Shown here piece after piece: positions 1 through 6,050 of a DNA stretch of 7,422 bases. The translations under genes and the position numbers were made by a program. How positions within the stretch are numbered: position 1 is the first letter of the stretch; each line of letters starts with the position of its first letter. The stretch lies in the NCBI GenBank assembly GCA_030605805.1, contig JAUWHQ010000012.1, forward strand, positions 1 to 7,422, read 5' to 3'. Source of the stretch: Methanosarcinales archaeon. GTDB taxonomy: Archaea; Halobacteriota; Methanosarcinia; Methanosarcinales; Methanogasteraceae. The notes beneath the pieces were generated by a model. The model did not search any database. It saw nothing but the letters and a program-made list of their open reading frames with translations, and was not told the origin of the DNA.

Positions 1-3000
1 GGCACACAGGCGTGCAAGGCTCTGCGGGAAGAGGGTTATGAGATCGTTTTAGTGAACTCGAACCCTGCGACCATCATGACAGACCCTGACATGGCTGATA
101 TCACCTATATCGAGCCCTTGACGCTCGCAAATCTTGAGAGAATCATTGAAAAAGAGAAGCCGGACGGGCTGCTGCCGAATCTTGGCGGACAGACAGGACT
201 GAACCTCTCATCGGCTCTTCACAGAGCAGGTGTACTCGAAAAACACGGCGTTACCGTGATCGGGGTTCAGCCGGATGCGATCGAGCGGGGTGAGGACCGT
301 ATCGCTTTTAAGGAGACGATGCGGGAGCTGGGAATCGAGATGCCGAAGAGCGAACCTGCGTATACGGTCGAAGAAGCCGAGAGAATCGCAGAGAAGCTCG
401 GATACCCTGTGGTCGTGAGACCTGCGTACACGATGGGCGGTACAGGCGGCGGACTTGTGTACAATCAGGAAGAACTCAGAACGATTGCGGCAAGGGGGAT
501 TGCCGCCTCACTGATCAACCAGATATTGATCGAGGAGTCGGTTCTCGGGTGGGAGGAACTCGAACTTGAGGTGGTGCGGGATGCGAAGAACCAGATGATC
601 ACGGTCTGCTTCATCGAGAACTGCGACCCGATGGGCGTGCATACTGGCGACAGCTTCTGCGTTGCGCCGATGTTAACCGTGCCAAAAGATCTCCAGAAGC
701 GGATGCAGGAATATTCATACCGGATCGTAGAGAGCATCGGCGTGATCGGCGGCACGAATATCCAGTTTGCTCACGATCTTGAGACTGATCGGCTTGTTGT
801 AATCGAGATCAATCCAAGAACGTCCAGATCATCCGCGCTTGCCTCAAAGGCGACAGGATTTCCGATCGCAAGGATCTCAACAAAGCTTGCGGCAGGGATC
901 ACTATGGATGAGATCGAGTACTGGAGAGATGGCACACTCGAAAAGTACACGCCGGGCGGGGATTACGTCGTTGCAAAGTTCGCACGCTGGGCGTTTGAGA
1001 AGTTTAAGGGCGTGGACGACGTTCTCGGAACACAGATGCGGGCTGTTGGCGAGGTCATGTCGATCGGGAAGAACTTCAAGGAAGCCTTCCAGAAAGCGAT
1101 CCGGTCTCTTGAGACGAAGCGATACGGGCTTGGAAGGATAGGGAAGTTCGAGCGCATGTCTCTTGAAGAGCTAAAGGGAGCGATCGGAACGCCGAGCAGC
1201 GAACGGATATTCCAGCTATATGAGGCGCTTAAGAAAGGACTCTCTGTCGAGGAGGGTTATGAGCGAACAAAGATCGGTAAATGGTTTATCCAGCAGATGA
1301 AAGAACTTGCCGACTTTGAAAGAGAGATGGAAGGATCAAAGGAGCTATCCGATGAAATGCTTATTGCGGCAAAGAAGAACGGCTTCTCTGACCGGTATAT
1401 CAGCGAGATATTCGGAGTAGCCGAGACTGAAATCAGGGAGAGACGGCTCTCACTCGGCATTGTGCAGAGTCACCAGCCGGTTCCTGTGAGCGGTGCAGAC
1501 GGGGCATACTATTACTCCACCTACAACGGAGATGACCTGAACGATCCGGTCGAGGGGAGAAAGATACTGATTCTTGGCGGCGGACCAAACAGGATCGGTC
1601 AGGGGATCGAGTTCGATTATACGTGCGTTCACACGGTATTCACGCTTCGCGACGCAGGAATAAAGACGGTAATGGTCAATTGCAATCCGGAAACCGTGTC
1701 AACCGACTACGACACCTCTGATAAGCTCTATTTCGAGCCCCTGACAGTAGAGGACGTGCTGAGCATCTACGAAAAGGAGCAGCCAGAGGGTGCGATCGTC
1801 CAGTTCGGCGGACAGACCCCGCTAAACATCGCAAAGGAACTGCAGGACGCAGGCGTTACCATTCTCGGCACATCCCCTGAGAGTATCGATATCGCAGAGG
1901 ACCGGGAGCGGTTCAAGGACCTGATGCTAGAACTCGGGATCCCGCAGCCAACGAACGATATCGCACGGTCGTTTGAGGAGGCGATTACGAAAGGCGAGAA
2001 GATCGGGTATCCGCTGATGGTGCGTCCTTCTTATGTTCTTGGCGGGCGCGGCATGGAGGTTGTCTATGACAAAGAGATGCTTGTTGGCTATGCAAGGATG
2101 GCTGTCGAGGTAACGCCCGAGCATCCGATCCTGATCGACAAGTTCCTTCCTGATGCAACCGAGGTCGAGGTCGATGCGGTCTCAGACGGCGAGGATACCT
2201 TCGTTGCAGCAATCATGGAGCACATCGAACTTGCAGGGGTTCATTCAGGAGACAGCGCATGTGTCATACCTCCGAGGACGATAACAGATGAGAATATCAG
2301 GATAATCAAGGAATATACCGCAAGGATGGCAAAAGCACTTGGTGTCGTCGGTCTCATGAACATACAGTACGCGATAGCAGGCGGCAAGGTCTATATCCTT
2401 GAAGCAAACCCGCGTGCGTCACGCACTGTTCCGTTTGTGAGCAAGGTTACGGGAATTCCGCTTGCAAACATCGCAACACAGATAATAGCGCTTAAAAAGA
2501 AGATATATGATTTCCCTGAACTCAAAGAGTACGATCTCCCGCACGTGGCAGTGAAAGAGGCGGTATTCCCGTTCAACATGTTCCCTGAGGTCGATCCTGT
2601 GCTTGGACCCGAGATGCGGGCGACAGGCGAGGTGATGGGGATCGCTGACAACTTCGGGATGGCGTTTTACAAGGCGCAGGATGCGACAGGAACGCCGCTT
2701 CCGACAGACCCGGAGGAAGGGGGCGTTCTTGTGACCGTGCCCGACTGGGCAAGGGCTAAGGTGTCTGATGCGGTGCGGAGACTGTGTGATCTCGGGTTTA
2801 TGATATATGCAACCCGCGGGACAAAGGAGTTCCTTGATGGTGCGGGTGTGTCGTCTGAACTCGTGTTGAAGCTCCATGAAGGACGACCGAATATTGTGGA
2901 CGCTATTGAGAACCGGAAGATCCAGCTTGTGTTTAATGTGCCGGTTGGGCGGAAAGGGAAAGAGGATGACAGCTACATCCGGAAAGCTGCCATAAAACAC

Positions 3001-3120
3001 AGAATTCCGTACATCACATCAGCAGAGGCTGTTGTGGCATCTGTCGAGGGGATAGAGGCTGCTATCAGGAGTGAGATTACGGTCAAGTCGCTGCAGGCGT
3101 ATCACAGGGATCTGGAGTGA
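1..3120 (+). CDS. carB: Carbamoyl-phosphate synthase large subunit (5' end outside window)
   Basis: CarB makes carbamoyl phosphate from bicarbonate, two ATP and ammonia, which the small subunit CarA releases from glutamine; the product feeds pyrimidine and arginine synthesis in the cytoplasm. The frame is open from base 1, beginning with GTQACKALREEGYE, which matches E. coli CarB from about Gly30. About 29 residues are therefore missing at the left and 1039 codons remain (usual length about 1070). The GTG at 52 is internal, not the start. Domains in order: first ATP-grasp half with RPAYTMGGTGGG (from base 418; its Arg equals E. coli Arg169) and EINPRTSRSSALASK; oligomerisation region about 1200-1500; second half opening with GGGPNRIGQGIEFDY (about 1576), then RPSYVLGGRGMEVVYD (about 2023) and EANPRASRTVPFVSK; C-terminal MGS-like allosteric domain from about 2720 with ATRGTKEFL and HEGRPNIVDAI. 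The gene is undivided, unlike the split carB of some methanogens. The stop is TGA. No defect is visible. Confidence 0.98.
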   Translation, partial: GTQACKALREEGYEIVLVNSNPATIMTDPDMADITYIEPLTLANLERIIEKEKPDGLLPNLGGQTGLNLSSALHRAGVLEKHGVTVIGVQPDAIERGEDRIAFKETMRELGIEMPKSEPAYTVEEAERIAEKLGYPVVVRPAYTMGGTGGGLVYNQEELRTIAARGIAASLINQILIEESVLGWEELELEVVRDAKNQMITVCFIENCDPMGVHTGDSFCVAPMLTVPKDLQKRMQEYSYRIVESIGVIGGTNIQFAHDLETDRLVVIEINPRTSRSSALASKATGFPIARISTKLAAGITMDEIEYWRDGTLEKYTPGGDYVVAKFARWAFEKFKGVDDVLGTQMRAVGEVMSIGKNFKEAFQKAIRSLETKRYGLGRIGKFERMSLEELKGAIGTPSSERIFQLYEALKKGLSVEEGYERTKIGKWFIQQMKELADFEREMEGSKELSDEMLIAAKKNGFSDRYISEIFGVAETEIRERRLSLGIVQSHQPVPVSGADGAYYYSTYNGDDLNDPVEGRKILILGGGPNRIGQGIEFDYTCVHTVFTLRDAGIKTVMVNCNPETVSTDYDTSDKLYFEPLTVEDVLSIYEKEQPEGAIVQFGGQTPLNIAKELQDAGVTILGTSPESIDIAEDRERFKDLMLELGIPQPTNDIARSFEEAITKGEKIGYPLMVRPSYVLGGRGMEVVYDKEMLVGYARMAVEVTPEHPILIDKFLPDATEVEVDAVSDGEDTFVAAIMEHIELAGVHSGDSACVIPPRTITDENIRIIKEYTARMAKALGVVGLMNIQYAIAGGKVYILEANPRASRTVPFVSKVTGIPLANIATQIIALKKKIYDFPELKEYDLPHVAVKEAVFPFNMFPEVDPVLGPEMRATGEVMGIADNFGMAFYKAQDATGTPLPTDPEEGGVLVTVPDWARAKVSDAVRRLCDLGFMIYATRGTKEFLDGAGVSSELVLKLHEGRPNIVDAIENRKIQLVFNVPVGRKGKEDDSYIRKAAIKHRIPYITSAEAVVASVEGIEAAIRSEITVKSLQAYHRDLE

Positions 3121-3234
3121 GGTGGGGAGAAGCGGGCTTGGGTGGTTTTGTCGGATCAGCGAGGGCAGCCCCGGATGTAGGGGGGTGATTTGGGGTGGGG
3201 GCACCGGTTTTCTCATAAAAAATGCGGTTGATGT

Positions 3235-3333
3235 TTACTTACACTTTCCGCAGTCAATCTCCAATGTATATGGTTGTTCCTGGTTCTGACGGATTCTGTG
3301 GTTCTCAAAAAAGCTACTTGTATTAATAGTCAT
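3235..3333 (-). CDS. Doubtful 32-residue ORF ending in a CxxC motif
   Basis: An ATG at 3333 opens a 32-codon frame ending in TAA. The peptide is polar and ends LEIDCGKCK, with a Cys-x-x-Cys pair three residues before the stop. No Shine-Dalgarno sequence precedes the ATG, and the DNA just upstream belongs to the direct repeat, so transcription would have to start inside that repeat. The frame could be a chance opening or the remnant of a zinc-ribbon protein. I do not recognise the sequence and assign no function. It is listed only because the composition looks more protein-like than the surrounding frames. Confidence 0.15.
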   Translation of the reverse strand: MTINTSSFFENHRIRQNQEQPYTLEIDCGKCK

Positions 3334-3350
3334 TTTACGTGTCTGACCCA

Positions 3351-3436
3351 CCACAAAAAACACGCCATCCGCACAACCAACCCGATCTCTGCGCCCATCA
3401 CGACACCCACCCGAAGTCACGAACCCCGCTCTGAAG
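3351..3436 (+). repeat. Direct repeat, copy 1 (partner at 4786-4872)
   Basis: This segment recurs about 1.4 kb downstream in the same orientation. Bases 3356-3383 are identical to 4791-4818 (28 of 28), and the next 53 bases align to 54 bases of the other copy with nine mismatches and one gap. A second fully matching block is the 15-base TCACGACACCCACCC. The similarity runs into the left arm and TGAA loop of the hairpin at 3424-3443. The two copies bracket the AT-rich protease cassette. Codon-level comparison of the two copies shows non-synonymous changes and a frame-breaking gap, so the repeat is probably not protein-coding. Confidence 0.85.
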
Positions 3437-3443
3437 AGCGGGG
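3424..3443 (+). other. Perfect GC-rich hairpin, 8-bp stem with TGAA loop
   Basis: CCCCGCTC and GAGCGGGG form an uninterrupted 8-bp stem around a TGAA loop. No T-run follows on either strand, so it is not a classical intrinsic terminator, although its place between convergent genes would suit a transcription barrier. Hairpins of this form are also typical of the ends of IS200/IS605-type elements (near tnpB, including the guide-RNA scaffold end). No transposase gene is present here. The partner repeat keeps the loop, but its stem is damaged. Confidence 0.6.
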
Positions 3444-3520
3444 TATCACGGGCTGGAGGTCGCGCGTTCGTGCAAGCGTGGACAGAGATGGGATATAAGG
3501 TGGGGTGTTCACTGATTTTC

Positions 3521-3697
3521 TTATTGAAGCGTTCGTTTCACTTTTATTTTCTCTCCATGTCGATTCAAAACATTGTCGATTCTTTTTTCTAATTTTATGG
3601 TAGCTTTATTATCGTACTGCCTCCACCAATCTAAAAATTCAGCTAAATTCATTTCGCCAATCTTTTTTTCCGTCACTTCAGTTTTTCTTTTAAGCAT
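3521..3697 (-). CDS. Small basic hypothetical protein, 58 aa
   Basis: I do not recognise this protein. It is 58 residues long, rich in Lys, Arg and Glu, has no signal peptide or membrane segment, and contains FLDWWRQYDNK followed by a likely amphipathic helix and a basic tail (HGEKIKVKRTLQ). It lies directly behind the protease gene: the protease stop TAA ends at 3710, and this frame is open from a GTG at 3709. I prefer the ATG at 3697 because GGTGAT lies four bases upstream, whereas the GTG and the ATG at 3703 have no properly spaced ribosome binding site. The same strand, the same AT-rich composition and the near-zero gap imply co-transcription. It could be a substrate adaptor, regulator or nucleic-acid-binding partner of the protease, but this is a guess from position and charge only. 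Confidence 0.6.
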   Translation of the reverse strand: MLKRKTEVTEKKIGEMNLAEFLDWWRQYDNKATIKLEKRIDNVLNRHGEKIKVKRTLQ

Positions 3698-3709
3698 TAC
3701 CATCACCAC

Positions 3710-4663
3710 TTATATCGATTTTTCTTCCCCATTTTCATCCTGTGGCACTACATAACGAATAAAATGATATGCGCTTGGCTCATTCTTATATTTATCGAAC
3801 CAATTCACCATTCTTTCCCAAATGATTTCAGTTTCGAATTCAAAACCCTTATCAAGTATATCTTTATCTTTACTATAATCATATGTTTCTAAACCAATCT
3901 CTCTCGCTTCTTCTTGAAGAATAACATATTCGTGAAGTGGATATTCAAGACTTAAAAATTGCATAACCATTCTCTGAACTTTCTCCAAATCTTCATCGGC
4001 GGGTGTATTCTCATCGTCATATCCTACATGGGTATTATTCTTATGGGCTAAAACATTCATAGCGTACATACTCATCAATTCAATTGTATCCAAACATTCT
4101 TGAAGTACAACAGGATCGCATTTATCTGCAAGCACTTTAAATGGATACGGAGCATCGGTTTCATGCAAGTCTTCAAAGAAACTTGTAACTCCTGTAAAAC
4201 TCCTAATGATGGTATTTACAGACGTTGTTTTACCCATATAATCAAACTGAGGATCAAGAGGACTCATTCTACTCATCAATCCATCCATGATTATTTTACT
4301 TCCAATTAAAGATATTAACGTCGCGCCGCTTGCTGCAACGTGGGGGATGAAAACGTAAATTTCGTTAAAGGATTCTTGCAGAGCGTGCGCTATCATATAC
4401 GATGACTGCACCCATCCACCCGGGCTGTTTATAAGCAGAAATAATTTGTTACAACTTGATTTAGATTTTATGATATTGATTGCTTTCCTAATTCCAAATT
4501 CTTCATCAAAACTAATTTGAGCAGATATGGTCTTACTTGGTGTAATTTGAACTGGTTGATATGGGGCTATAATAGTTAATAAAGCCGACTTTTCTGAATT
4601 TGCTATTTCTTGCAATTTTTTATCGTTTTCTTCCGCAAGAATTGGCACGTCTCTTTTTTGCAT
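3710..4663 (-). CDS. SDH-family Clp-fold serine protease, 317 aa
   Basis: This is a ClpP/crotonase-fold peptidase of the group called serine dehydrogenase proteinase (SDH, related to SppA). After an N-terminal region with a Lys/Glu-rich helix (about 11-25), the core shows LFLLINSPGG (74-83), the oxyanion-hole glycines, then HVAASGATLI (108-117), whose Ser112 is the expected nucleophile, then MSPLDPQFDY (133-142). The C-terminal part has LHEYVILQEEAREIGL (243-258), matching the HDYPI..EEARELGL pattern of the family. Where ClpP has its catalytic His, this protein has SPLDPQ, so a Ser-Lys type dyad (for example Lys145) or another base is likely. There is no signal peptide or transmembrane segment, so it should act in the cytoplasm. 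The ATG at 4663 has AGAGGAAG five bases upstream. The gene is AT-rich compared with both neighbouring units, suggesting transfer. Substrate unknown. Confidence 0.85.
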   Translation of the reverse strand: MQKRDVPILAEENDKKLQEIANSEKSALLTIIAPYQPVQITPSKTISAQISFDEEFGIRKAINIIKSKSSCNKLFLLINSPGGWVQSSYMIAHALQESFNEIYVFIPHVAASGATLISLIGSKIIMDGLMSRMSPLDPQFDYMGKTTSVNTIIRSFTGVTSFFEDLHETDAPYPFKVLADKCDPVVLQECLDTIELMSMYAMNVLAHKNNTHVGYDDENTPADEDLEKVQRMVMQFLSLEYPLHEYVILQEEAREIGLETYDYSKDKDILDKGFEFETEIIWERMVNWFDKYKNEPSAYHFIRYVVPQDENGEEKSI

Positions 4664-4668
4664 AGTAA

Positions 4669-4676
4669 CTTCCTCT
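4669..4676 (-). promoter_or_regulatory. Ribosome binding site of the protease gene
   Basis: On the minus strand AGAGGAAG lies five bases before the ATG at 4663. It is a good Shine-Dalgarno match and fixes this start; no other in-frame start nearby has one. Confidence 0.75.
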
Positions 4677-4712
4677 ATTGTTGAAAGGATTTAACTCATT
4701 GGGAAGCGAGGT

Positions 4713-4726
4713 GATAAATGTTTCTC
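4713..4726 (-). promoter_or_regulatory. Possible archaeal BRE/TATA promoter for the protease unit
   Basis: Read on the minus strand the sequence is GAGAAACATTTATC: a purine-rich BRE-like stretch followed by a TATA-like TTTATC, about 50 bases before the protease ATG. Transcription would begin roughly 25 bases downstream, leaving a short leader that includes the ribosome binding site. The match is weak and rests on consensus only. Confidence 0.3.
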
Positions 4727-4785
4727 CCTATGACCGGTACTTCCAAATCATCCGAGTTCCGAACGTGAATCGTGTTCCAACCCAC

Positions 4786-4872
4786 TCCATAAAAACACGC
4801 CATCCGCACAACCAACCCAACCTCGGCGCACCTCACGACACCCACCCAAAGTCACTAAACCCCGGACTGAAG
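4786..4872 (+). repeat. Direct repeat, copy 2 (partner at 3351-3436), degraded
   Basis: This is the second copy of the repeat near the carB end, in the same orientation. It is identical over 4791-4818 and about 80 percent identical over the next 54 bases. Its right end corresponds to the copy 1 hairpin: CCCCGGAC, TGAA, GTACGGAG keeps the loop, but two base pairs of the stem are broken, so this copy seems to be decaying. It lies just downstream of the S-component gene (minus strand) and upstream of the protease promoter. The rest of 4664-4937 holds no gene that I can support. Confidence 0.8.
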
Positions 4873-4937
4873 TACGGAGCCTGCACACCCGCGTTTTCGC
4901 ATTCGGCGTCTCGTGATTCCGCAGATAGCCCCATGCA

Positions 4938-6035
4938 TCACATCATCGCGCCCCTCATCTTCCTTGCGGCATCGTATCCGATCGATCCGCCGATGAGCCC
5001 GCCGACGACGGCAAGTCCGATCTGAAGCCATGAATACCATGGCGCATAGCAGATCTTCCACGCAGTCGGCGCGAAAAGGAAGTAGAATAACCAGTAAGCA
5101 ATGAAACCTCGTGACATGCCATAGATCATGGCTGCAATTCGGGTGTCTGCATAGTTCATCTTGAAGAGCGCAACCTCGGCATCCACGACCGCTCCTTCGA
5201 GGAGGTACCACCCGAGCCAGACCGTGATATTCGAGCCCCAGATCACCATGCAGACGAGCTGGTCAACAAGGAAGAGCAGCGTTGCTGTGCCCGGTTTTCT
5301 GACGAGGTGCAGCGCGATCACCACCAGCGCCGATACCGGGATTGTGAACAAGAGTCCGCCAAATGGTCCGAAGATGTCGTTGAACGTCTGCCAGAACCAC
5401 CTGAAGACGACACCGGCAAGCGCTGCGAGCAGTGCGATTGTGACGAGATCGATCGTCGTGAACATCTCAAGAATTCCGAAACGTTTGACTGCGAAGATCG
5501 CTATTATAACGAGCAGCAGACTGGCTACGATGGTGCCGTAGGTGATCCATGACGGCGGCGGGATGATTGTGATCGCGTGCACGTACTCGGTTCTGCTGCC
5601 GTCCTCCGCAACGGTTGCAGTTACATGGAACGTTTCCCGCGTCTTCATCGGGATCGAGTCAGGGGGTTTCACCCGGATTCGCACGGTCGCGGATTCTCTG
5701 CCGGCAATCTCCACAGGGCTGACTCTCAGGGTGTTGCCATCCTGTGTAATCTGACCGCTCAGTTCCTGTGTCGGCACGGATAGCGATACGAGATCAGTGA
5801 CCACGATCGTTGCGGTAACGGTTACGGTTTCTGTGCCGCGGTTTTTAAAGATGATGCGTGCACCTTCCTCTGAGCCGCTCGCAACCAGCTTATCGGATGC
5901 GAAGACACCTTCCTTCCGATCGGGGATTGTGACTGTGATATATAGGTCATCGGCACTGCCAGCCGCACAGACAACATAAGGGAGTGACAACGCCAGTATT
6001 ATGGCAAATGCAAAGAGTAATGGTCTGCAATTCAT
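4938..6035 (-). CDS. ECF transporter S-component (YkoE-like) fused to a secreted Ig-like domain, 365 aa
   Basis: The protein has three parts. Residues 1-25 are a signal peptide (hydrophobic 5-24, cut near VVCAA/GS). Residues 28-160 are an extracellular beta-rich domain of the NEW3/Ig-like kind, with KNRGTETVTVTATIV and REsATVRIRVKPP-like strands. A membrane helix (about 165-183) is followed by KR. The rest (about 193-365) is a six-helix domain resembling the YkoE family of ECF substrate-binding S-components: LLAALAGVVF in helix 1 with A201xxxA205, FGPFGGLLF (222-230), LVRKPGTATL (244-253), and EGAVVDAEVALF (280-291) before a charged loop. The tail RKMRGAMM should be cytoplasmic, consistent with this topology. 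S-components bind a vitamin or metabolite and dock on EcfT through the AxxxA helix. YkoE itself is linked to thiamine precursors; the substrate here is unknown. It starts seven bases after the DUF3344 stop. Confidence 0.82.
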   Translation of the reverse strand: MNCRPLLFAFAIILALSLPYVVCAAGSADDLYITVTIPDRKEGVFASDKLVASGSEEGARIIFKNRGTETVTVTATIVVTDLVSLSVPTQELSGQITQDGNTLRVSPVEIAGRESATVRIRVKPPDSIPMKTRETFHVTATVAEDGSRTEYVHAITIIPPPSWITYGTIVASLLLVIIAIFAVKRFGILEMFTTIDLVTIALLAALAGVVFRWFWQTFNDIFGPFGGLLFTIPVSALVVIALHLVRKPGTATLLFLVDQLVCMVIWGSNITVWLGWYLLEGAVVDAEVALFKMNYADTRIAAMIYGMSRGFIAYWLFYFLFAPTAWKICYAPWYSWLQIGLAVVGGLIGGSIGYDAARKMRGAMM

Positions 6036-6041
6036 ATCAAT

Positions 6042-6050
6042 CTCATCCTC
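6042..6050 (-). promoter_or_regulatory. Ribosome binding site of the S-component gene inside the DUF3344 gene end
   Basis: On the minus strand GAGGATGAG overlaps the TGA stop of the upstream DUF3344 gene and precedes the ATG at 6035. It supports this start and translational coupling of the two genes. Confidence 0.6.

Larger units (their letters stand above)
3121..3520. other. Convergent intergenic region, no confident gene
   Basis: These 400 bases separate carB (plus strand) from the minus-strand small ORF. They hold, from left to right, a G-rich stretch directly after the carB stop, a doubtful minus-strand ORF (3235-3333), copy 1 of a direct repeat whose second copy lies beyond the protease gene, and a strong hairpin at 3424-3443. 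The plus-strand reading frames here overlap the repeat and look like no known protein. I see no tRNA or other structured RNA that I can name. Because transcription units converge here, terminators for both are expected, but no clear stem followed by a T-tract is present. Confidence 0.6.
3476..4784. other. AT-rich inserted cassette between direct repeats (inferred)
   Basis: Base composition changes sharply here. Between the two repeat copies the DNA is visibly AT-rich, with long T and A runs and A/T-ending codons, while carB and the ECF operon are moderately GC-rich. The segment carries just the protease gene and the small basic ORF, both on the minus strand, with their own promoter-like and ribosome binding sequences. 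Removing it would leave carB and the ECF operon converging on a single repeat copy. No integrase or transposase is present, so the mechanism is unknown; the boundaries are taken as the inner edges of the repeats and are approximate. Confidence 0.55.

Noticed and set aside
52..54. GTG at 52 as the carB start
   Set aside because: The frame is open to base 1 and the 17 upstream codons match conserved CarB sequence (QACKALREEGYE), so the gene begins outside the window.
2419..3000. A 193-codon minus-strand open frame opposite carB
   Set aside because: It lies wholly antisense to conserved carB codons, is rich in His, Arg and Cys as expected of a shadow frame, and matches no family that I know.
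3071..3289. A 72-codon plus-strand frame running out of the carB end
   Set aside because: Half of it is the +2 frame of carB, and the rest is low-complexity Gly/Trp/Arg from the G-rich tract.
3356..3423. Repeat copies as conserved fragments of a protein (a plus-strand frame is open in both copies)
   Set aside because: Differences between copies are mostly non-synonymous and a one-base gap breaks the frame, so protein-level conservation is not supported.
3450..3480. tRNA-like 3' half (variable loop and T-arm pattern around GTCGCGCGTTCG)
   Set aside because: The bases after the TTCG do not pair back with the supposed T-stem, and no D-arm, anticodon arm or acceptor stem is found upstream.
3351..4872. 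CRISPR array from the repeated segments
   Set aside because: There are only two copies, about 1.4 kb apart, with genes between them and no regular spacers.
5161..5541. Plus-strand frames opposite the S-component gene (including 5307-5552)
   Set aside because: They are antisense to a clear membrane-protein frame and have no ribosome binding site or recognisable domain.
5964..5970. Lipoprotein lipobox around Cys23 of the S-component fusion
   Set aside because: The residues before the Cys (Tyr-Val-Val) do not fit the lipobox consensus, and an ordinary signal peptidase site follows directly.
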